From assembly GCA_035470785.1 (NCBI GenBank), contig DATIQN010000006.1:1-64000 (forward strand): a stretch of DNA of 64,000 nt, read 5' to 3'. The number at the start of each line of letters is the position of its first letter. Position 1 is the first letter of the stretch. The DNA comes from Croceibacterium_B sp035470785. Its GTDB lineage: Bacteria; Pseudomonadota; Alphaproteobacteria; Sphingomonadales; Sphingomonadaceae. A model generated the notes under the pieces. It was not told the origin of the DNA. It did not search any database and saw only the letters and a list, made by a program, of their open reading frames with translations. Positions 16,809 to 25,315 of this stretch are shown here, in pieces. A program made the translations under genes and the position numbers.

Positions 16809-17630
16809 TTAACCCTTGTCGAATGGTTTGCGCGCTTCGGCGGCCAATTCGGCGCCCCGATCGCGCGTCGCGCGCAAAGTCTCGGTGAGCAGCGCGACGA
16901 GCGCCTGATCGCGATCCAGGACATCGAGCCCTTTGCGGGTCATGCCCCCGGGGCTGGCGACACGATCGGCCAACTTGCCGGGGCTCTCGTTGGAAGCCGC
17001 CGCGAGTGCCGCCGCGCCCTCCACCATCGCCAGCGACAAGCGATCCGCCTGCGCGCGAGAAAGGCCCAGCGCCGCCGCTCCCCCGGCAAGGGCGTCGATA
17101 AAACGGTAGACGAACGCCGGGCCGGAACCGGCCAGCGCGGTGACGAGATCGAACTCGTCCTCGCCGACCCATTCGGGCGTGCCGAGCGGATCCATGAGCG
17201 CCATCAATCCGGCGCGGCCCGCTTCGTCGAGACCGTTTCCAGCAAAGGCAATCGGGGCCTTGCCGAGCGCAACGGCCAGATTTGGCATCACGCGGACATG
17301 CGCCGCCGCTTGAGGAAAGCGCGCTGCCAGCGTCGCCAGCTCGACGCCCGCCAGCAGAGACAGCACGGTCGTGTTCGCCCCCGTCAGCCGGGCCACATCG
17401 GCCGCGACATTGTCGAGCATCTGCGGCTTCACGCCCAGCAGGACGGCGTCGAATTCGCCGCTCTCGGGAAGCGTACGGTACCGCACAATCCCATCGGGCA
17501 GCGCTTTGTCGGATGGCTCGACCACCGTAAAACGGCCCGGCTCAAGTCCGCCCGCAAGCCAGCCTTCGAGCATGGCCCCAGCCATGTTGCCGCAGCCGAC
17601 CATGAGGATGTCTTCGAAGCGTAGGGTCAT
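16809..17630 (-). CDS. proC: Pyrroline-5-carboxylate reductase
   Basis: A 273-residue enzyme for the last step of proline synthesis (P5C to proline with NAD(P)H). It has the N-terminal Rossmann motif MVGCGNMAGAML, the central VRVMPNLAV, and the C-terminal signature ALAGSGPAFVYRFIDAL with SPGGMTRKGL. Length is standard. It sits 95 nt downstream of the YbjN gene, with a REP-like repeat pair between them. Confidence 0.96.
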   Translation of the reverse strand: MTLRFEDILMVGCGNMAGAMLEGWLAGGLEPGRFTVVEPSDKALPDGIVRYRTLPESGEFDAVLLGVKPQMLDNVAADVARLTGANTTVLSLLAGVELATLAARFPQAAAHVRVMPNLAVALGKAPIAFAGNGLDEAGRAGLMALMDPLGTPEWVGEDEFDLVTALAGSGPAFVYRFIDALAGGAAALGLSRAQADRLSLAMVEGAAALAAASNESPGKLADRVASPGGMTRKGLDVLDRDQALVALLTETLRATRDRGAELAAEARKPFDKG

Positions 17631-17641
17631 TGCGTCTCACT

Positions 17642-17724
17642 CCCCTCTCGCTTGCGAGAGGGGTCGGGGGTGGGCCAGGTAAGCTCTAATGCCCACCCTT
17701 GGCCCCTCTCGCAAGCGGGAGGGG
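17642..17724. repeat. Pair of inverted REP-like palindromic elements
   Basis: Two hairpins lie in the gap between ybjN and proC. The first is CCCCTCTCGC-TT-GCGAGAGGGG (17642-17663); the second is CCCCTCTCGC-AA-GCGGGAGGGG (17703-17724). Read on the opposite strand, the second repeats the first nearly base for base, including a flanking GGGTGGGC tail, so the two units face each other as in BIMEs. Similar CCCCTC-GC-rich palindromes are dispersed in sphingomonad genomes; copy number here is unknown. Confidence 0.75.
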
Positions 17725-18231
17725 TTACGCCTCGCCCGCCGCGTCGACGAGCGCGGCGTCGAGCGCCTCGCGCGGAGTCTTATCGCCCCATAGGACGAAC
17801 TGGAACGCCGGATAGAAGCGATCGCATTCCGAAACCGCCGCCTCGATCGCGATCTGGGCCATCGACAGGCTGAGCAGGCCGTCCTCGCCGAGCATCAGCC
17901 CGTGGCGGTAAAGCAGCACGCCGCCGCGCGACCAGATGTCGAAATGACCGAGCCAGAGCTGTTCGTTGATCAGGCCGAGGAGTTCGAAGGCGTCGGCCCG
18001 CTTGGCTTCGGCCACGCGGATCTCGGGCAGGCACAGCAATTGCAGCACACGGTCTTCGACGCGCCAGATGCCGCGCATCTGGTATTTCGCCCAGCTGCCC
18101 TGGATTTCGCCGCTGATCTCGTCGTCGCTGACGAACTCGCACGGCCAGCCGTGCGCCTCGAACAACTGCGCGAGCATCTCCACCGGCGCAGCGTCGTCTT
18201 CGTTCGTCAGCGGTTCTCGGCCGGTATTCAT
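17725..18231 (-). CDS. YbjN domain-containing protein
   Basis: A 168-residue cytoplasmic protein matching the YbjN family (type III secretion chaperone-like fold). Visible are PVEMLAQLFEAHGWPCEF, LLCLPEIRVAEAKR and the central ELLGLINEQLWLGHFDIW, typical of the alphaproteobacterial branch. The function of these is unclear; some influence motility or stress responses. I chose ATG at 18231 (MNTGREP) with AGG about 9 nt upstream; ATG at 18240 is possible. Its last codon abuts the REP-like pair, and proC follows on the same strand. Confidence 0.85.
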   Translation of the reverse strand: MNTGREPLTNEDDAAPVEMLAQLFEAHGWPCEFVSDDEISGEIQGSWAKYQMRGIWRVEDRVLQLLCLPEIRVAEAKRADAFELLGLINEQLWLGHFDIWSRGGVLLYRHGLMLGEDGLLSLSMAQIAIEAAVSECDRFYPAFQFVLWGDKTPREALDAALVDAAGEA

Positions 18232-18402
18232 GCGGGCCATCCTATTTGCGTTCGATCCCGCGCATCCCATGCTCCGCGGTCCGCCCGGCAATCAATTGGT
18301 AACCATAACCTCACCGGTGAAAACCCAGACTTGGCTGTTCACAAGGTGTGCAAAAGCGGTTCCTTCGCGGCGCAATAACGGCGGAAAACTGCGACTTGTA
18401 CG

Positions 18403-20109
18403 TCAATCGAGCGGAACCACTTCCTGACCTTCGTCACTGGTGAACTCGAACGCGTCGATGCCCTTCTTCTTGAGCGCAGAGACCGCCTTGTCGGCTTCAT
18501 CCTCCGTCTTGAACGGACCTGTCAGGAGCCGGTGCGTCCGTCCCCACCGGGCAGTGAAGGGGTCGCGCCTGGCCAGCAGGGCGCCGCCTTCGCGCTGGAG
18601 ACGCTTCCAGTCGAACGCTAGCGCTTTGGGGTTTCGGCCCGTCGCCACCTGGGCCCAGAAGCGCGATGGGTTGGCCGGGGGCTTCGGCTTGGCCTTGGCC
18701 TTGGCCTTGGCTTGCTCCGCCTTCGCCTGCTCGGCTTTGGATGGCTCCCTGGCGGGTTTGAGCTTGGAGATGTCGACAGCCCCTTCCGGCAGCGGCGGTG
18801 TCGCCGCAACCGGGGTCGCGAAATCTGCAAAGGCATCAAAGAGGCTGACGGTATCCTTCCGCGGTGGCGCGCTGGGGCCCCCGATCGACAGCGATCGCCT
18901 TGGCGCTTGTGGAACTAGGGGCGGTGGCGGTGGCGGCGGCGCCGCCGCCGGCGAAGCCTGTGGAGCGATGCTGGCGACCAGCACAGGCTTGCTCGCAGCC
19001 GGCTCAGGTGGAGGCGGCTGGACCGCGGCGGCAACTCTCGTAAACGAAGACGTGGGCTGGGGAGCCGGGCTTGGCGGCGAAGCTTGCGCAAGCGTTGCGG
19101 GTGGCACGCTGGGCGTAGCGTTCTTCTTGTCTTGCTTATCGCGGTTCTTGGCCGGCCGCGCTTGATCGTTGCGGCTGGCGTTCTGTCGGTGATTGTTGCG
19201 GCCGAGCGTCTCACCCGTCGGCACCAACCGCGCATCCGGCGTCGCCGATGCGACCTGCGCGGGCGCCGGCGCAGGACCGGAAAAGGCAGCGATCTTGGGA
19301 TCGTCGTGGCCGATCTCCGACGCTGGAGGAAACCGGCCGAGATTGGCCGCGGCGGCCTGCTGCGCACGCGTCAGGCGCGGCATGTAACGCAAATATGGCG
19401 CCAGCCGGCTGGAGATCTGCGCGGGCAGCATCGTCTGCGCGATCGAGACCGCTTCCTCGCCTTTGCCCAGGATCGCCAACGCGAACGCTCGTGTGCGATA
19501 GCTGGCCAGGTCGCGATGCTGCAATAATGGCAGCAGCGTTGCCTCCGTCGCGCGCTGATCGCCGGAGATGGCCTGACTCAGCGCCAGCCGGCGGACGATT
19601 TCGGGATCGTTCTGCTGCGCCAGCGCCTGGCGATATAACTGCTGCGCGACCAAGTTATTGCCGACGAGATCGAGCGCGAGGCCGCGATCCCCGGCGTAGC
19701 GTGACATCGGCACGCCGGCGGCTTCGGCCTGTGCAAAAAGTTGCACCGCGGTCACCGGATCGTCCTCGCGCAGCATGGCCGACGCGAGTCCGGCCTTCAC
19801 CTCGCCGTTCTGGGGCTGGATCGCGGCGGCGCGGCGGAAGAAGCCAAGCGCCGCCTGCGTATCATCGAGGCCGAGCGAAGCCCAACCCGCGCGCAGCAGG
19901 ATCGAAACGTTGCCGGGGTCGCGCGACAAGTCCTTGAGCGCGGCGTTCAGCGCCCCCAGCGAAGGCGGCGGAACCGTCTGTACGACCGGCTGCGAATAGC
20001 TGTTCTGCGCGATCGCCGGCCCACTCGCCGCGGTCACTGCGCCGGCGAAAGCACAGGCGATCCGGACGGCATTTCGGCGCCGGATCGCCAGGTCCGAATA
20101 ATAGCCCAT
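18403..20109 (-). CDS. TPR and SPOR domain protein, candidate divisome factor
   Basis: A 568-residue protein starting 45 nt after ftsZ. It has an N-terminal signal or anchor (about residues 15-35). Tetratricopeptide-like repeats follow to about residue 250 (WASLGLDDTQAALGFFRRAA, ALDLVGNNLVAQQLYRQAL). Then comes a long Pro/Ala-rich and Lys/Ala-rich linker (about 270-485). A C-terminal SPOR domain (about 487-562) has FWAQVATG at its start and RLLTGPFKTEDEADKA. SPOR domains bind denuded septal peptidoglycan, so placement after ftsZ suggests a periplasmic role at the septum. That role is inference; no named homologue is recognised. Confidence 0.85.
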   Translation of the reverse strand: MGYYSDLAIRRRNAVRIACAFAGAVTAASGPAIAQNSYSQPVVQTVPPPSLGALNAALKDLSRDPGNVSILLRAGWASLGLDDTQAALGFFRRAAAIQPQNGEVKAGLASAMLREDDPVTAVQLFAQAEAAGVPMSRYAGDRGLALDLVGNNLVAQQLYRQALAQQNDPEIVRRLALSQAISGDQRATEATLLPLLQHRDLASYRTRAFALAILGKGEEAVSIAQTMLPAQISSRLAPYLRYMPRLTRAQQAAAANLGRFPPASEIGHDDPKIAAFSGPAPAPAQVASATPDARLVPTGETLGRNNHRQNASRNDQARPAKNRDKQDKKNATPSVPPATLAQASPPSPAPQPTSSFTRVAAAVQPPPPEPAASKPVLVASIAPQASPAAAPPPPPPPLVPQAPRRSLSIGGPSAPPRKDTVSLFDAFADFATPVAATPPLPEGAVDISKLKPAREPSKAEQAKAEQAKAKAKAKPKPPANPSRFWAQVATGRNPKALAFDWKRLQREGGALLARRDPFTARWGRTHRLLTGPFKTEDEADKAVSALKKKGIDAFEFTSDEGQEVVPLD

Positions 20110-20154
20110 GATCCCCGCTAGAAACGCCAGCCTGAACCGCGCGCGAACGGCGGT

Positions 20155-21996
20155 TTACTGATTGTTCTGGCGGCCGAGGAAACGAGGGATACGCAACGAT
20201 GAACCGCCTTCATTTTCTTCGTCGTCCTCGTCGGAGGGCTCGGCGCCAGCCCGCGACAAATTGGCCATTCGCTCGAACAATGTACTGCCGGCCGAACCCT
20301 TCGGCGGTGGGGCGCTACCTTGATCATCGTCCGATCCACCCCCGAGCAACCGCCGCCGACGGCCGCCTGAAGGTTGCACCGGCTCGTCCGCCTCGGCCAG
20401 GCGATCGGCGTCGAGCAGCAGCTCGTCCTGCGGGCCTTCCGGCTCCAGTGGTGCTTCCTCCGCGGCTTCCGTCGTCAGCTCGAGCGCATCCTCGCCTTCA
20501 GGTTCGCCGGCGTATCCGCCTTCCCCGGTTCCAAGGCCGCTTCCGGCGAAACCGCCTTCATCGCCCCATTCGTCATCCGAACCGGCGGGCCCGCCCTCGA
20601 CGTCGCGGTTGATGCGGGTGCCCGCCAGAGAGGCGAAACCGCCACCCGCCGTTTCGTCCTCGATTTCCTCTTCGGCCTCGTACTCTTCGTCCTCCGTGGC
20701 CTCGTCCTCTTCGTCGTGGAGGCCGGCGTTCGAAGTATAGACATCTGCTTCGGGCATCTGCGGTGCGTACGGTTCGGGCATCCGTGACGCGGCCCCGGAG
20801 TGCACCTCCTCGGCCGAAGCGACAGGCGCGTCAGCCTGATTGCCGTAGCCGCCGGCGTCTTCCTGGCCCCAGCCCCCCTCGTCTCCACCCATCGACAGCC
20901 CGGCGGCATGCTCTGCAGCCGCGGCATCCTCGGCCAGCTCTTCCTCGGTCGGGAGCGGTAGAACGGGCTTCTTCGGGCCTCGCGCGGACGACAGATTGAG
21001 CGGCTGGCTCGCGCGTTCGGCCTGGTCGGCGCTCTGTTCGATGCCGGTGGCAACGACCGAAACGCGAATCTTGCCGTCGAGGTCGGCGTTGAACGCCGAG
21101 CCCCAGATGATGTTTGCTTCCGGGTCGACCAGCTCGCGGATGTGGTTAGCCGCCTCGTCGATCTCGAGCAGCTTCATGTCCTCGCCGCCGATGATCGAGA
21201 TGATCACGCCCTTGGCGCCCTGCATGCTGACGCCGTCGAGCAGCGGGTTGGCGATCGCGCGTTCGGCGGCTTCGAGCGCGCGGTTCTCGCCCGAGCCTTC
21301 GCCCGTACCCATCATCGCCTTGCCCATCTCGCCCATCACCGAGCGTACGTCGGCGAAGTCGAGGTTGATCAGGCCGGGCATGACCATCAGGTCGGTGATC
21401 GAGCGCACCCCTTGCTGGAGCACCTCGTCGGCCATCTGGAACGCTTCCTTGAAGGTCGTATCGGCTTTGGCGACCAGGAATAGGTTCTGGTTGGGAATAA
21501 CGATCAGCGTGTCGACGTGCTTTTGCAGCTCGTCGATGCCGGCATCGGCCGAGCGCATGCGCCGCGTACCCTCGAACAGGAACGGCTTGGTGACCACGCC
21601 GACGGTGAGCACGCCCTTGCGGCGAGCCACTTCGGCGATCACCGGCGCCGCACCGGTGCCCGTGCCGCCACCCATACCCGCGGCGATAAAGCACATGTTG
21701 ACGCCTTCGAGCGCGCGTTCGATCTCCTCGACCGTTTCCTCCGCCGCCGCGCGGCCGACTTCGGGCCGCGAGCCGGCACCGAGGCCTTGGGTGATATCGG
21801 GTCCCAACTGGATGCGATGTTCGGACACCGAGTTATTGAGCGCCTGCGCGTCGGTGTTGGCGACGATGAATTCGACGCCTTCGATTTCGGCCTCGATCAT
21901 GTTGGCGATGGCGTTGCCGCCGGCGCCGCCGACGCCGATCACGGTAATCCGTGGGCGCAATTCCTCCACAGAGGGCGGGCCGATATTGATGCTCAT
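20155..21996 (-). CDS. ftsZ: Cell division protein FtsZ (long acidic linker)
   Basis: The tubulin-like GTPase that forms the Z-ring. The polymerisation core covers residues 1-320 with the tubulin signature GGGTGTG (109-115) and the NADLDGKIRVSV T7-loop region (303-314). After it comes an unusually long linker (about 321-600), rich in Glu, Asp and Gly. An internal conserved patch TLFERMANLSR is at 572-582. The C-terminal peptide SLRIPRFLGRQ (600-610) should bind FtsA and other tethers. At 613 residues it is far longer than E. coli FtsZ (383). The ATG has GGGAGA 8 nt upstream. It has its own 132-nt upstream gap, unlike the rest of the cluster. Confidence 0.98.
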   Translation of the reverse strand: MSINIGPPSVEELRPRITVIGVGGAGGNAIANMIEAEIEGVEFIVANTDAQALNNSVSEHRIQLGPDITQGLGAGSRPEVGRAAAEETVEEIERALEGVNMCFIAAGMGGGTGTGAAPVIAEVARRKGVLTVGVVTKPFLFEGTRRMRSADAGIDELQKHVDTLIVIPNQNLFLVAKADTTFKEAFQMADEVLQQGVRSITDLMVMPGLINLDFADVRSVMGEMGKAMMGTGEGSGENRALEAAERAIANPLLDGVSMQGAKGVIISIIGGEDMKLLEIDEAANHIRELVDPEANIIWGSAFNADLDGKIRVSVVATGIEQSADQAERASQPLNLSSARGPKKPVLPLPTEEELAEDAAAAEHAAGLSMGGDEGGWGQEDAGGYGNQADAPVASAEEVHSGAASRMPEPYAPQMPEADVYTSNAGLHDEEDEATEDEEYEAEEEIEDETAGGGFASLAGTRINRDVEGGPAGSDDEWGDEGGFAGSGLGTGEGGYAGEPEGEDALELTTEAAEEAPLEPEGPQDELLLDADRLAEADEPVQPSGGRRRRLLGGGSDDDQGSAPPPKGSAGSTLFERMANLSRAGAEPSDEDDEENEGGSSLRIPRFLGRQNNQ

Positions 21997-22128
21997 GTCC
22001 GTATTCTCCCGGGTGAGGAGTGTAAAAAATTTATCTTAACGCTTCTGCCACAAAGCGAATCTCCGGCGCAAAAGGTAAATGCCCTTATCCACAGGCGCCT
22101 CCTGCTCGGATTTTCATTCGCTGAGCCT

Positions 22129-23433
22129 TCAGAAGTACTCCTTCATCGCATGCCACAGCCTTTGCGCCATCGCCGTGGCGCCGTAGCGGCGGGTGATCTG
22201 GTGACGAGGACCGACCGCGCGGATATCGACCGGATCCTCCGCCGCGTAGAGCACCAGGCCGGCGAGGGTCGCAAATCCCGGCACCGCGTGCGCCTCCGGC
22301 AGCCCCTTCAGCTGCGGCGGGCGGCCGATCCGCACCGGCTTGCCGAGCGCGGCTTGCGCGTAGTCGGCAAGTCCCGCCATTTCGGCACCCCCGCCAGTTA
22401 TCACCACTTGCCGGTTGCGCGTTGCGGATTTGCCCGACGAGCCGCCCGAAAAGCCCTGCGCCTCGAGCGCGCGGCCGACGTCGCTGACCAGCCGGTCGAG
22501 CTCGCCGGTAATGACCGCGATCAGTTCCGAGCGGGCAATCCGGTTCTGCTCATCCGCTCCACGCGCGACCGGTCCCGGCCGCTCGTCCGACGGGCCGTTG
22601 ACTGCGACGAGCTCGCGATGGTCGGTGGGGCTGGCGATCGCCGAGCCGTGGACGCACTTGAGCCGCTCGGCCTGGAAGCGGCGGATGCCGAAAGCGCTGG
22701 CAATCGCGTCGGTGATGTCCGCCGAACCCATCGGGATCGCGGTTAGGCCGACGAGCATCCCCGCGGCGAACACCGCGACATTGGTCACCTCGGCGCCGAG
22801 TTCGACGAGCGCCACGCCGAGGTCGCGTTCTTCGGCGGTCAGGCAGGCATACCCTGCGGCCAGCGGGGAAGCGACGATGCCTTCGACTTCGAGGTGTGCG
22901 TTCTCGACCGCCTCGCGCAAATTGCGCATTGGCGCGCCGTCGGCAAGCATGGTGTGGATGTCGACCCCGAGCCGTTCGGCGTGGAGGCCCTTGGGATTGG
23001 CGATGCCTTCGGCACCATCGAGGAAATAGCACGCCGGCTGCGCGTGAAGAACCATGCGCCCGTCGGGCTCGAGCGCGTTGCGCGCGGCGGTGAGCAACTG
23101 CTCGATGTCTTCTTCCTCGATCCGGCGGCCGCCGATCTCGATCTCGATCTGGCTGATCCGACTGGCGAGCCCAGCGCCCGAAGCGCCAAGCCAGACGCTC
23201 TGCACGGTAAGGCCGGCGAGCTTTTCTGCGCGCTCGAGCGCGTCGCGCACAGCGTATGTCGCCGCCGCCATGTCGGTGACGTAGCCACGCTTGATCCCTT
23301 GCGCAGCACGGTGGCCGGAGCCGAGCACGGTCATCTCGCCGCTCTCCGATATCCCCGCAATCATCGCCGAAACGCGGAAGCTGCCGATATTTACCGCCGC
23401 GAACACGCGGGCAATGCGCGGTTGGCTCGCCAT
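22129..23433 (-). CDS. ftsA: Cell division protein FtsA
   Basis: A 434-residue actin-family ATPase that tethers FtsZ to the membrane. The phosphate-binding start FAAVNIGSFRVSAMI is at about residues 11-25. The SHS2/1C subdomain follows, then VVITGGGAEMAGL (adenosine motif) near residue 345. The C-terminal amphipathic helix RLWHAMKEYF is the membrane-targeting sequence. The start overlaps the ftsQ stop by 1 nt (TGATG). The alphaproteobacterial DIGSSK-like motif is changed to NIGSFR, a mild deviation common in this group. Confidence 0.96.
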   Translation of the reverse strand: MASQPRIARVFAAVNIGSFRVSAMIAGISESGEMTVLGSGHRAAQGIKRGYVTDMAAATYAVRDALERAEKLAGLTVQSVWLGASGAGLASRISQIEIEIGGRRIEEEDIEQLLTAARNALEPDGRMVLHAQPACYFLDGAEGIANPKGLHAERLGVDIHTMLADGAPMRNLREAVENAHLEVEGIVASPLAAGYACLTAEERDLGVALVELGAEVTNVAVFAAGMLVGLTAIPMGSADITDAIASAFGIRRFQAERLKCVHGSAIASPTDHRELVAVNGPSDERPGPVARGADEQNRIARSELIAVITGELDRLVSDVGRALEAQGFSGGSSGKSATRNRQVVITGGGAEMAGLADYAQAALGKPVRIGRPPQLKGLPEAHAVPGFATLAGLVLYAAEDPVDIRAVGPRHQITRRYGATAMAQRLWHAMKEYF

Positions 23434-24350
23434 CAGGTGGTTCCCCCTTCAACAACGGGCGGCTTGCCCTCGTCCGCGCACGCCGGGCAGCGCATGTAGA
23501 TCCGCTCGGGCGTGCGCATGTCGAACGCGACGACCTTGCCGCCGATCAGCCGGTTGACCCCGTCGAGGCGGGCGAACTCGATCAGCGCCTTGGCCCCCTG
23601 ATCGTCGCCTTGCGGCAGTGCGAGCACCTGGCCGGTCTTGAAGGTCAGGTTCCAGCGCCGATTGCCGATCCATTCGGCGGCGACCACTTCCGGACGGATC
23701 GCGGGTGCCGCTTCAAGGAGGCTGGACAACGCCTCGACCTGGGCTTGCGCGCCGGGGCCGGAGATCAACAGCATGCCCTTGGCCCGGACTTCGGAAATCG
23801 GTTCGAGCTCGTGGCCCGTCGCGTCGATCAGCACCAGGTGATCGGGCTTGCGCAGAACCGCGTGCGGCGTGCGCTCGACGATATCGACCACGATCCGGTC
23901 GGGAAGCTGGCGCGAAACGCGCGCGTCCTGAACCCAGCTCAGCGTCATCACCTTTGTGCGCAGCGCCTGCAGGTCGACCCGGGTCATCGCCCGGTTCCGC
24001 TCCCCCAGGACCTGGTCATAGACCTTGAGCTGGTTGAGGCGTTTGGTGCCGCGCACATCGACGCTGCTGACCTCGAACCCGGCGTTGGCGGCGGCCTGCG
24101 CGACCTTCTCGGTCACCAACAATGTCAGCCCGGCCAGGCTGGCGACGAACCAGGCCAGCACGGCGAGGCCGAGCAGGATCGCGATGAGGAACGTCTTGTG
24201 CAGCTGCTCCTCGGTGAAGGGCAGCTTGCGCATCAGCCAGTCGACCAGCGAGTTGGTCTTCTGCTTCGCCTGGCGGACCTGACGATGGGTATCTTGCGCT
24301 CGCGCCTGGCGGCGAACCCCGGTGGCCTTGCGGCGGATCGTCTGCACCAT
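23433..24350 (-). CDS. ftsQ: Cell division protein FtsQ
   Basis: A 305-residue bitopic division protein linking early and late divisome. It has a basic cytoplasmic N-terminus (residues 1-50), one membrane segment (about 53-79), a POTRA domain from about residue 93 (FEVSSVDVRGTKRLNQ) and the FtsQ beta domain. VQDARVSRQLPDRIVVDIVERTP is characteristic of the family. The C-terminal end has a CPAC pair that I cannot interpret. ATG at 24350 overlaps the ddl stop by 1 nt, and its own stop overlaps ftsA by 1 nt. Confidence 0.95.
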   Translation of the reverse strand: MVQTIRRKATGVRRQARAQDTHRQVRQAKQKTNSLVDWLMRKLPFTEEQLHKTFLIAILLGLAVLAWFVASLAGLTLLVTEKVAQAAANAGFEVSSVDVRGTKRLNQLKVYDQVLGERNRAMTRVDLQALRTKVMTLSWVQDARVSRQLPDRIVVDIVERTPHAVLRKPDHLVLIDATGHELEPISEVRAKGMLLISGPGAQAQVEALSSLLEAAPAIRPEVVAAEWIGNRRWNLTFKTGQVLALPQGDDQGAKALIEFARLDGVNRLIGGKVVAFDMRTPERIYMRCPACADEGKPPVVEGGTT

Positions 24351-25315
24351 CAGGCCGCTCCCTCGGTGACGGGGAGCTTGCCGAAGTGGCGCAGCGCGTC
24401 CTCGATGATGATCTCGACCAACTCGCCATATTCGATGCCGCAGTGGCGCGCCTGTTCGGGGACCAAGCTGAGCGGCGTCATTCCCGGCTGGGTGTTGGTT
24501 TCGAGCAGGAACAGCCCGTCCTGCCCAAGCTCGTCGTCCCAGCGGAAGTCCGAGCGGCTGCATCCGCGGCAGCCCAGCAGGCGGTGGGCCTGGAGGGCGT
24601 AGTCGAGGCACAGCCGGGTGATTTCTTCCGGGACCTTCGCCGGGCAGACGTGCTCGGTCATCCCGTCAGTGTACTTCGCGTCGAAATCGTAGAAGCCGCT
24701 CTTGGGCACCAGCTCGGTGACCATCAGCGCGCGGTCGCCGAGCACCGCCGCAGTTAGCTCGCGCCCGCGAATGTACGGTTCGCACATCAGGCTTTCGAAT
24801 TGCTGCCACGGTCCCTTGGCGTCGCGGCTGATCGGATTGCCGTAATTGCCCTCGGCGGTGACGATCGCCACGCCAACCGAGGAACCCTCGTTGACCGGCT
24901 TTAGCACATAGGGCCGCCCCAGCGGATCGCCGTCGTACAGCTCCGCGCTGCGAACGATGCGCCCGCCGGGCATCGGGATCCCGTGGGGGACCAGCGCGTG
25001 CTTGGTCAGCTCCTTGTCGATGGCTATGACCGAAGTGGCGAGGCCCGAATGGGTATAAGGCACGCCCATCAGGTCCATCATGCCCTGCACGGTGCCGTCT
25101 TCGCCCGGCACGCCGTGGAGCGCGTTGAACACGATGTCGGGCTTCGTCTCGTGCAGCCGCAGCGCGACCTCACGGTCCATGTCGATCCGCGTCACACGAT
25201 GCCCGCGTTCCTCGAGCGCTTTGGCGACGCCCTCGCCGCTCATCAGCGACACCGGCCGCTCGCTCGCCCAGCCGCCCATCAGGACAGCGACGTGGAGGTT
25301 GGGGAGGCGGCTCAT
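24350..25315 (-). CDS. ddl: D-alanine--D-alanine ligase
   Basis: A 321-residue ATP-grasp enzyme that makes the D-Ala-D-Ala terminus of the peptidoglycan stem peptide. Visible are VLMGGWASERPVSL (N-terminal), the ATP-grasp KPVNEGSSVGV loop, and the C-terminal metal-binding LLETNTQPGMTPLSLVPEQA. ATG at 25315 overlaps the murB stop (ATGA); a longer frame from 25342 lies wholly within murB. DdlA versus DdlB cannot be set from sequence alone, but the dcw position is that of ddlB. Confidence 0.96.
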   Translation of the reverse strand: MSRLPNLHVAVLMGGWASERPVSLMSGEGVAKALEERGHRVTRIDMDREVALRLHETKPDIVFNALHGVPGEDGTVQGMMDLMGVPYTHSGLATSVIAIDKELTKHALVPHGIPMPGGRIVRSAELYDGDPLGRPYVLKPVNEGSSVGVAIVTAEGNYGNPISRDAKGPWQQFESLMCEPYIRGRELTAAVLGDRALMVTELVPKSGFYDFDAKYTDGMTEHVCPAKVPEEITRLCLDYALQAHRLLGCRGCSRSDFRWDDELGQDGLFLLETNTQPGMTPLSLVPEQARHCGIEYGELVEIIIEDALRHFGKLPVTEGAA

